NCBI GenBank assembly: GCA_964420455.1
Contig: CAYQTO010000050.1
Span: 1 to 21,070 of the forward strand
Length of the DNA stretch: 21,070 nt
Direction of reading: 5' to 3'
Source: CAYQTO01 sp964420455
Lineage (GTDB): Bacteria > Sumerlaeota > Sumerlaeia > SLMS01
Shown here: positions 15,886-21,070 of the stretch, piece after piece
Position numbering within the stretch: position 1 is the stretch's first letter
Layout: each line of letters opens with the position of its first letter
Position numbers and translations under genes: made by a program
Notes under the pieces: model-generated
Told to the model about the DNA's origin: nothing
The model's database searches: none
The model's input: the letters and a program-made list of their open reading frames with translations, nothing else

Positions 15886-15891
15886 TGTCAA
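15886..15891 (-). promoter_or_regulatory. Candidate -35 element of pilT
   Basis: A perfect TTGACA on the minus strand, about 62 bases before the pilT ATG, within the same ATTGACAC octamer found upstream of the protease gene. No good -10 hexamer follows at 16-19 bases, so this is only a candidate. Confidence 0.25.
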
Positions 15892-15909
15892 TTCCCAAGA
15901 CCCCTTGCT

Positions 15910-16638
15910 CTAGGCGAGCGCGGGATCTCGGGCGCCTTCCCCCAAATCGGCGGGCTTCGACAACGGCTGGCGCACACACAGGGTGTAACCCGCCCAGATG
16001 AGCAGGATGCCCACGAACTCGCCGACGTACAACGCCTCCACGAGGCCCCCCTTCGCCATCGCCCCGCCGATCCCCGGCAGAATCGCCCCCACCGCGATCG
16101 ACACATTACCCCACATCCGAGCCTGCGCGGTTCCACTCCGCAGGTATCTCCACGCGCTCAGCACCGCGCCTCCGATCAGGAAAAACGCCGCATACAGGTT
16201 GATAAAGGGGGTCAGGAGCCGGACCCATTGCCAGGCGAGGACGTCGCCGGTGGGGCGATGGGCCTCGAGCGCCTCCGGCACCGCGGGCGTCAACAGCACC
16301 AGCACCGCCGCCATCGCAATAAAGGGGAGGCTGATCCCCGTCAGAATGTTTGCCGCCCGCCGCGAAAGCAGGAGGTAAACGGTGCCCTGCGCGAGGGGAT
16401 ACCCGCCCAGAAGCGCCCCCGCGATATACCAGGCCTTGGTCAGGCCAACGGTGTTGCCGAAGACGGTAATGGAGCCCTCGAGCGCCGTTCCGAGCCCGTA
16501 GAAGAACACGCCCGCCGCCCACCAGGCCAGGTGCGGACGCCACCCCCGCGCCATCGCCCGCCCCGCAAGAAAGTATAGAAAGACTGCCGAGACGACGGTC
16601 GTGAGGATCGGGAGGTAATGAATCGGGCCGTGTTCCAT
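15910..16638 (-). CDS. Seven-helix membrane protein of unknown function
   Basis: A 242-residue integral membrane protein with about seven spans: residues 8-25, 36-56, 67-90, 98-118, 138-162, 176-194 and 201-221. Polar or charged residues inside or next to the spans include the Glu of GTALEGS (54), the WYIAGALLGGYPLAQGT stretch (about 70-86), and the Arg of WVRLL (140). I do not recognise a named family. The ATG at 16638 has a strong AAAGGGA ribosome-binding site five bases away. It ends 86 bases before pilT on the same strand, so read-through into pilT is possible, although pilT may have its own promoter. The short C-terminal tail is Pro/Glu-rich and probably cytosolic. A small-molecule sensor or transporter role would be a guess. 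Confidence 0.75.
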   Translation of the reverse strand: MEHGPIHYLPILTTVVSAVFLYFLAGRAMARGWRPHLAWWAAGVFFYGLGTALEGSITVFGNTVGLTKAWYIAGALLGGYPLAQGTVYLLLSRRAANILTGISLPFIAMAAVLVLLTPAVPEALEAHRPTGDVLAWQWVRLLTPFINLYAAFFLIGGAVLSAWRYLRSGTAQARMWGNVSIAVGAILPGIGGAMAKGGLVEALYVGEFVGILLIWAGYTLCVRQPLSKPADLGEGARDPALA

Positions 16639-16745
16639 GAAATCCCTTTCAGGTTGGTGTCCTGACGGCGCGGAAGCAAATTTGCCGCCGCCATGTCTGA
16701 ATTCGGTCCAAACTTGGCATTCGGTCGTCGGACGGAGCCCCTCCC

Positions 16746-17768
16746 ATGTACTTCAACGCCCACTGCCATCTTGAACTCAGCGCCCTGTGGCGGAGGGTGC
16801 CGCGGGGCCTGCCCTTTCCGGAATGGCTCGAGCGGCTGGTGGCGGAGAGGCGCGCCCTGACACAGGAGGAACTGGAGGAAAAGGCGGCAGGAGGCCTCGC
16901 CGAGCTGCGCCGTTCCGGCACCACGGCCCTGCTTGATATCGTCGCAGTGGGCGCGGCGGAGGGCCTCCTGCGCCGCGAACGCCGGATGCGGTCGGTGTTC
17001 TTCCACGAAATCCTGCGCTTCGACGAATCCGCCGCCTCGCAAGCCGTTGCCGACGCCCTCCGCCGCCAGTCCCTCGCCGGACCCCTTGCTCCCAACATCG
17101 CCGTCGGCCTCTCGCCCCACGCCCCCTACACAACCACCTCCACCCTCCTGCGCCTCGCCGCCCAGAAAGCCTGCCTCCACCGCCAGTGGCTCTGCGTCCA
17201 CGCGGCCGAAACTCCCGAGGAAACCGACATGTTCCTCCACGGCAGGGGGGGCCTCCGCGAGTTCCTCGATCCCTACCTGCCGGCGGACTGGAAGCCACCC
17301 GGCATCCGCCCCATCGAATGGCTCGATACCCACGACGTCCTCGGGCCCAACACCCTTCTGGTTCACTGCAATGAGGTCAGCGATTCCGACCTGCGGCTGA
17401 TTCGCCTGCGGGGCGCCTCGGTCGTCGTCTGTCCAGGCAGCCACCTCTATTTCAACCGCGGGGCGTTTCCCCTCGCTCGGCTCCTCGAGGCCGGCATTCC
17501 CACCTATCTTGGCACCGACTCGCTCGCCTCCAATGACTGCCTCGACATGGCCCGCGAGGTTGCCCTTGCCTGCGACCTCGCGCCGGAGGTCCCCCGCGAG
17601 GACATCCGCGCCCTTGCCGAGGCCTCCCGCGCCGCACCCTTCCTCAATTCCGGCTGGACCAAGGCTACTCGGCCCCAGTCTCCCCACCAATCAGCACATT
17701 CGAGCCAAAGACATCCGGAGACAGACCCAGCGCCTCGAGATCCCGAAGGGCCTGCGGCTCCAGAATGA
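16746..17768 (+). CDS. Amidohydrolase-family metal enzyme, barrel only
   Basis: A 340-residue reading with the metal ligands of the amidohydrolase superfamily (deaminase/chlorohydrolase branch): NAHCHLE (His6, His8), VHAAETPEE (His152, Glu155), LVHCNE (His207) and LGTDSLASND (Asp258). LSPHAPYT (122-129) is also typical. It resembles the verrucomicrobial/chlamydial-type group related to MTA/SAH and aminofutalosine deaminases, so deamination of a purine-like nucleoside is possible but unproven. The usual N-terminal beta-sandwich strands are missing, since the ATG lies right before HxH. The usual C-terminal segment (NPA, then G-x-ADL) is missing too: after SRAAPFLNSGW (about 304) the chain becomes low-complexity and lies antisense to the end of the next gene. 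True coding probably ends near 17660. No clear ribosome-binding site is seen. Confidence 0.75.
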   Translation: MYFNAHCHLELSALWRRVPRGLPFPEWLERLVAERRALTQEELEEKAAGGLAELRRSGTTALLDIVAVGAAEGLLRRERRMRSVFFHEILRFDESAASQAVADALRRQSLAGPLAPNIAVGLSPHAPYTTTSTLLRLAAQKACLHRQWLCVHAAETPEETDMFLHGRGGLREFLDPYLPADWKPPGIRPIEWLDTHDVLGPNTLLVHCNEVSDSDLRLIRLRGASVVVCPGSHLYFNRGAFPLARLLEAGIPTYLGTDSLASNDCLDMAREVALACDLAPEVPREDIRALAEASRAAPFLNSGWTKATRPQSPHQSAHSSQRHPETDPAPRDPEGPAAPE

Positions 17769-18879
17769 CCTGGGGGCCGCCGGCGTCGGGCTCGCCGACC
17801 TGCGGGTCCGGACCCGGCTCGGCGAAGGCCATCCACTGCCCGCCCACCTCCGGCGCCTCGTCCCCAAAGAAAATCCGCCAAAGCCCACCGCCCCGGTACA
17901 CCTGCAGCGTCGCCTGCGGATGCACCCACACCTCCTCCATCGCGTCCACCACGGGCATCACGCCCTCCGCCGCCAGCAGCTCCACACGCAACAAACCGTG
18001 GAGCGCCTCGGGCTCGAACATTGTCCCCGCATAGTCCTCCTTCAGCGTCCGGTACGCCGCCCGCGACGCCGCGTAGTTCCCCCGCGCCTGATGATAGTTC
18101 CCCAGGATCATCAACACGTGGGGACGCACGCGTGCGCCGGGAAACCGCTCGATGATTTCATTGAAGACCTCCAGGCCAGCGCCCGACACGAGCGACCCAT
18201 CGCGCTCCTGGCCCCCATTCCACAGGTGCAGGAAGCGAAACAGCTGGTAGTCGCTGCTGAGAAGGCTCAAAGCCCCTGCATCGGCGCCCTCCGCCTCGAC
18301 CACCTCGACGGGAAACTCGCCGAGTTCCATCACTCCTTCGATTCCTTTCTCGCCCACGCAGTTGAGCCGCACACCGAGTGTATAGACACCGGGAAAGTCC
18401 AGCGCCGCCCCGGTCACCGTCTCGTCGTCGAAGGCCATCCGCAGGTCGAAGGTGAAGTACCGCTGGCGCTGCATTTCGAACACGGCATTGGGATAGACGC
18501 TGCCGGTTTCAAGCCCCCGGTAGAAGTAGGGATCGAAGGAATCGTCCTCCGGGCGGACCTGAACATTGAGATCGAGGCCGAAACGCAGGCGGGCGCGAAA
18601 CTGCTGGCGGGTGCCGGGCGCCGTGTTCTCGACTTGGATGCGGATGGGAATGGGCTCGCCGACGGGAAGGCGGCGGACGAGGACGAACGCCTTTACGCGG
18701 AGGTCGCCGCAGGCCTGCCACTCGCCCGCCTGGACGTCCGGGTAGAACCAATCGCCGGGGACGAGACCGTCGGTCGAGGGGGCCGGCGTGGTGAGCGGGT
18801 CGCCGCCACGAACGGGCGCCACCAGCAGGATGCAGGCGAGCGCAAGGAGCAGAAAAACACGGGGGGAGAGAAGCAGCAA
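17665..18879 (-). CDS. Exported protein with TPR-like helical region
   Basis: About 404 residues. From the TTG at 18879 the protein begins with a signal peptide (MLLLSPRVFLLLALACILL, then VAPVRGG). This TTG has a perfect GGAGG six bases upstream, better than the TTG at 18942 that would put 21 residues before the signal. Residues about 64-194 are beta-rich (EPIPIRIQVEN, PGVYTLGVRLN), resembling a carbohydrate-binding or Ig-like sandwich. Residues about 204-304 are helical with a TPR-like pair (HVLMILGNYHQARGNYAASRAAYRTL). The tail is Pro/Gly-rich. I do not recognise a family. It is the last gene of the minus-strand run that starts with clpS, 113 bases after the glycosyltransferase. Its last 104 bases overlap the doubtful tail of the amidohydrolase. 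It is probably periplasmic or extracellular. Confidence 0.75.
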   Translation of the reverse strand: MLLLSPRVFLLLALACILLVAPVRGGDPLTTPAPSTDGLVPGDWFYPDVQAGEWQACGDLRVKAFVLVRRLPVGEPIPIRIQVENTAPGTRQQFRARLRFGLDLNVQVRPEDDSFDPYFYRGLETGSVYPNAVFEMQRQRYFTFDLRMAFDDETVTGAALDFPGVYTLGVRLNCVGEKGIEGVMELGEFPVEVVEAEGADAGALSLLSSDYQLFRFLHLWNGGQERDGSLVSGAGLEVFNEIIERFPGARVRPHVLMILGNYHQARGNYAASRAAYRTLKEDYAGTMFEPEALHGLLRVELLAAEGVMPVVDAMEEVWVHPQATLQVYRGGGLWRIFFGDEAPEVGGQWMAFAEPGPDPQVGEPDAGGPQVILEPQALRDLEALGLSPDVFGSNVLIGGETGAE

Positions 18880-18885
18880 ACCGGG

Positions 18886-18890
18886 CCTCC
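18886..18890 (-). promoter_or_regulatory. Ribosome-binding site that sets a TTG start
   Basis: A perfect GGAGG on the minus strand, six bases before the TTG at 18879. It decides the start of the exported TPR-like protein because the signal peptide follows immediately; no ATG or GTG is available in frame there. Confidence 0.6.
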
Positions 18891-18992
18891 GGCAGGGGGT
18901 TCGGGGCGCGACCTGCCTCGGCGAGTTGTCCGCGGCGGTCAAGTCGGGATAACACCTTCACAGGATCCGGCGGGCGAAGGGAATGTTTGCCT

Positions 18993-19955
18993 TCAGGGGT
19001 GCGGGACTGTCCCGGCCGCCCCTGCAATGCCCTGCCACGCCTCGTTAAGCATATCCCCGCGACCGCGCTGGGCGTCGGGAAAGCGCCCCTCGCCCACGGC
19101 CGCGAGAACCCCGGGCAACATGGCCCGCCAAGGGCCGTCCTTGGCCACCGGGTGGAGCGACCACGCGCGGTCGTCCTTCAGCACGAGGGTCCGCAGGCCC
19201 CTGGGCCCGAGGGCCTGGTGCATGATGATCTCGAAAGCGCGAGGGTAGCGCCTCCCGATTGTCTTCCAGAAAAGGGTCTTGAGGCGATAGACGCCCCGGA
19301 CGAGGGGCAGATGGGGGGCGAGCCGGTCGCGGTCCAGGAGGCTGAGGCGGGTGCTGAACCAGTCGTTTGCCCAGCAGGCGCCGCGGTCCTCCAAGGGCCG
19401 GAAGGCCCGGCGGGGGGCGGCCCCATCGGCGAGGGGGGGGCTTGTCCGAGGAATGGCGGCGATCGCATCGGGGTGACGCACGAGGGCCTCCCGTGCGGCC
19501 GCCGTCCAATCGAATCCCGCCGCCTGATGCAGGAGCATGTCGGCGTCCGCATGCAGCACGTACCGCGTTTCCACACAGGTGACCATGCGGGCGTAGGCCA
19601 TGAGGGCGGACCCGCCGATCTCGTGGGTTTCGCGAAGGGGCCAGCCTACGACGATCCGGAGGATCCGCTGGCCCTCCGGATCGTCGCGGTTCAGTTCGAT
19701 GCGATCGACCAGGCCGCACTCGCGCAGGCGTTCGACCTTCTCGCGGGCGAGCCGCGTCCGCTCCGCATGACGCTCCGGGGGAAATCGCTTGTCTGCGTCC
19801 AGTAGTCGCGTGCTTGGCGGGCGCACCGTTTCAAAGACGACGACCACCTCGCGGACGGCGGCCCGATGGGTTTCCACCAGGGCCGGAATCGTCAGATCGA
19901 GGTAATCGAGATCCCCGGCGGACGCGTTGATCTGGAGGGTGATGTCCGAGGTCAT
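18993..19955 (-). CDS. Glycosyltransferase-like protein (GT-A type DXD)
   Basis: A 320-residue soluble protein. LTLQIN-like first strand, the REVVVVFET strand (36-43) and RYVLHADADMLL (131-142; Asp137-Ala-Asp139) are the pattern of a GT-A nucleotide-sugar-binding domain with a DXD. MVTCVET before it and WANDWFSTRLSLLDRD (195-210) fit the acceptor half, and WSLHP (265-269) gives a late His. It is far from canonical GT2 at sequence level, so the family is called only as GT-like. The ATG overlaps the stop of moaB (ATGA), so translation is coupled. The role is probably sugar transfer in envelope or exopolysaccharide synthesis; no link to molybdopterin is implied by the sequence itself. Confidence 0.72.
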   Translation of the reverse strand: MTSDITLQINASAGDLDYLDLTIPALVETHRAAVREVVVVFETVRPPSTRLLDADKRFPPERHAERTRLAREKVERLRECGLVDRIELNRDDPEGQRILRIVVGWPLRETHEIGGSALMAYARMVTCVETRYVLHADADMLLHQAAGFDWTAAAREALVRHPDAIAAIPRTSPPLADGAAPRRAFRPLEDRGACWANDWFSTRLSLLDRDRLAPHLPLVRGVYRLKTLFWKTIGRRYPRAFEIIMHQALGPRGLRTLVLKDDRAWSLHPVAKDGPWRAMLPGVLAAVGEGRFPDAQRGRGDMLNEAWQGIAGAAGTVPHP

Positions 19956-20479
19956 GGACCCTGGCGGTTCACCTCGTAGACGAGGTGCGCGAGCTCGGGC
20001 ACGATGAGACGACGCATGGCGACGCCCACGGCGTTGGACGATCCGGGCATGCAGAAGATCAGCGTGCGGCCGTGGAGCCCCGCCACCGCCCGGGAAAGCA
20101 TCGCCGCCGCGCCGACCTCGTCCCAGGAAAGCATGCGGAACAACTCGCCGAATCCGGGCAGCGTCTTGTCGAGGAGTCCGGAAACCGCCTCGAAGGTGCC
20201 GTCGCGGGCGGTGATCCCCGTTCCGCCGGTTGTCAGGATCGCGTCGATCCCGCCGGAGGACGCGAGGACACGGACACGTTCGCGAAGGATCTCCGGCTCG
20301 TCCTTGAGGACCTCGCGGAGGGCGACCGTCTGGCCGGCTTCCCGCAGCAGCGTTTCGATGAGGGCGCCCGACTTGTCGTCTGCCAGGGTCCGCGTGTCGC
20401 TGATCGTGAGGACGGCGACGCGGGCCGGGGCGAGGCCTCGAGCCTCCTCGCGGTGCTTCTCTGTCGATTCCGAGGTCAT
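19952..20479 (-). CDS. moaB: MoaB/MogA-type molybdopterin protein
   Basis: A 175-residue protein of the MoCF_biosynth family, which adenylylates molybdopterin so that molybdenum can be inserted (MogA) or takes a related role (MoaB). VAVLTISDTR...DDKSG (21-38) is the first strand and loop. ILTTGGTGIT and RDGTFEAV (81-99) form the pterin/ATP site, PGFGELFR (108-115) is the conserved loop, and MPGSSNAV (144-151) is the late GS motif. Length favours MoaB or a short MogA. The ATG at 20479 is 16 bases after the clpS stop, with GGAAGG just upstream. No other molybdopterin gene is in the window. It probably acts in the cytosol as a trimer or hexamer. Confidence 0.93.
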   Translation of the reverse strand: MTSESTEKHREEARGLAPARVAVLTISDTRTLADDKSGALIETLLREAGQTVALREVLKDEPEILRERVRVLASSGGIDAILTTGGTGITARDGTFEAVSGLLDKTLPGFGELFRMLSWDEVGAAAMLSRAVAGLHGRTLIFCMPGSSNAVGVAMRRLIVPELAHLVYEVNRQGP

Positions 20480-20495
20480 GCCCCTTCCGCTCCCG

Positions 20496-20822
20496 TCACG
20501 ATGCCGGCTCCACCGCCGCGCGCATGCTCGACGTGCTCCAGGGAATCAGCGGATCCGGTCCGAACCGGTGGATCTGGTCGCGACCCTGCACCGCCTCCTC
20601 CTTCGGGCAGACCTTGATCGTCACCTGGCCCACGTGGTCCACCTCGTGCGCCATCCGCTCCGCACGCATCGGGTCGATGGAGAACAACGTGGACAACATG
20701 GAAATCACGTAGTCGTAGCTGTGATCGTTGTCGTCGAAAAGGATGAGTTCAAAGAGGGGCTCCGTCTTTTCTTCGGGAGCGACTTCGGTGGCTTCTTCGA
20801 CATCGGGGACGCCCATCGGCAT
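20496..20822 (-). CDS. clpS: ClpS-like adaptor of ClpAP-type protease
   Basis: A 108-residue protein in the ClpS family, which delivers N-degron substrates to ClpA/ClpC-type unfoldases. The acidic N-terminal tail (DVEEATEVAPEEK) is flexible and normal for the family. The core LFELILFDDNDHSYDYVISML (23-43) aligns with the E. coli block that holds the N-degron pocket, and VDHVGQ (61-66) supplies the second pocket His. Where E. coli has Asn34-Asp35 this protein has Asp30-Asp31, a change I associate with planctomycete/verrucomicrobial ClpS-like proteins. The C-terminal GPDP...SSMRAAVEPA (88-107) is also like that group. The ATG at 20822 has GGAGAT about nine bases upstream; an ATG at 20816 is an alternative. 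It leads a minus-strand run into moaB. Confidence 0.88.
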   Translation of the reverse strand: MPMGVPDVEEATEVAPEEKTEPLFELILFDDNDHSYDYVISMLSTLFSIDPMRAERMAHEVDHVGQVTIKVCPKEEAVQGRDQIHRFGPDPLIPWSTSSMRAAVEPAS

Positions 20823-20970
20823 CGGTGGCGGATCTCCACGCGGCGTTTGATTGATGCGTGTGATCTAGCCGTGATCCCTCGCCTCGCGCAAGGACGATGG
20901 CGACACCCCCGACGCCACGAAAAAACCCCACGGGCGCAGGAGCACGAAACTTGACAGTGTTCGGCCCCCG

Positions 20971-21069
20971 GTGGTGGACCTCGACGGCAAACCGGTTTCA
21001 CGGCAAATGACGCGCAGGGATGCCCCCCTGCGACGGTTGGCCGCGACGAAATCCAACCGGTTTCGGGAG
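20971..21069 (+). CDS. Possible start of a gene leaving the window
   Basis: The plus-strand frame from the stop at 20872 stays open to the right edge and reads as a plausible basic protein from about 20950, for example VVDLDGKPVSRQMTRRD and then LRRLAATKSNRF. Lys and Asp are frequent, unlike the Arg/Pro-rich shadows elsewhere in this GC-rich DNA. GTG at 20971 or 20974 and ATG at 21007 are the candidate starts, none with a clear ribosome-binding site. It would be divergent from clpS. Too little is present to name it. Confidence 0.27.
   Translation, partial: MVDLDGKPVSRQMTRRDAPLRRLAATKSNRFRE
20990..21064. repeat. Pair of AACCGGTTTC repeats
   Basis: AACCGGTTTC occurs at 20990-20999 and 21055-21064, 65 bases apart. 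The first lies in a perfect 10-base palindrome, AAACCGGTTT (20989-20998). Between them, CGCAGGG (21013-21019) and CCCTGCG (21026-21032) form a 7-bp inverted repeat. They sit upstream of clpS and could be operator half-sites, but they may simply be coding sequence of the possible gene at the right edge. Confidence 0.3.
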
Positions 21070-21070
21070 G

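Noticed and set aside
17509..19248. A 579-codon plus-strand open frame spanning the amidohydrolase end and the exported-protein gene
   Set aside because: Composition is His/Pro/Arg-rich shadow type, and the minus-strand gene has a signal peptide and an ideal ribosome-binding site.
20915..20940. A-run near CCCCACGGGCG as a terminator on the minus strand
   Set aside because: The only stem available is three base pairs with a three-base loop, too weak to call.

Overview
This is a high-GC bacterial chromosomal window, densely coding and with strongly GC-biased third positions, so long antisense shadow frames are common. No rRNA, tRNA, IS element or CRISPR array is visible. The gene content suggests a free-living, piliated, glycan-rich bacterium of the Planctomycetota/Verrucomicrobiota/Lentisphaerota/Sumerlaeota kind: a ClpS variant with an acidic DDND pocket and a C-terminal extension, a verrucomicrobial-type amidohydrolase, secreted proteins with FG-GAP/VCBS and chitobiase-C-terminal-like repeats, and a dockerin-like tail. 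The phylum assignment is inference.

Layout. (a) 3-1622: 3' part of a secreted-type glycoside hydrolase with a carbohydrate-binding module, probably frameshifted near the left edge. (b) 1711-7481: a surface-glycan island with four glycosyltransferases (two GT2, one DSD-type, one GT32-like on the opposite strand) and two PAPS-dependent sulfotransferases. Several start codons overlap the preceding stop (ATGA), so these genes are translationally coupled. (c) 7507-12731: two exported proteins on the minus strand, an FG-GAP repeat protein ending in a single dockerin half-repeat and a subtilisin-like protease with seven chitobiase-C-terminal-like repeats and an Ig-like domain. (d) 12844-16638: a multipass membrane protein, an FHA protein with a PilZ-like tail, the pilus retraction ATPase PilT, and a 7-helix membrane protein. 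(e) 16746-20822: a plus-strand amidohydrolase lacking its usual end domains, then a minus-strand run clpS - moaB - glycosyltransferase - exported TPR-like protein. A possible plus-strand gene begins near 20971 and leaves the window.

How they fit together. Region (b) has the parts to assemble and sulfate an extracellular or cell-envelope polysaccharide; the flanking hydrolase, exported repeat proteins and protease are likely extracellular partners or degradative enzymes. Region (d) joins a type IV pilus motor to a phosphopeptide/PilZ-like adaptor, pointing to regulated surface motility. The most unusual items are the GT/sulfotransferase island with one inverted gene, the FHA-PilZ protein beside pilT, the amidohydrolase reduced to its barrel, the solitary dockerin half, and a recurrent octamer (GTCTATAC) that encodes all seven Val-Tyr-Thr tripeptides noticed in the window.
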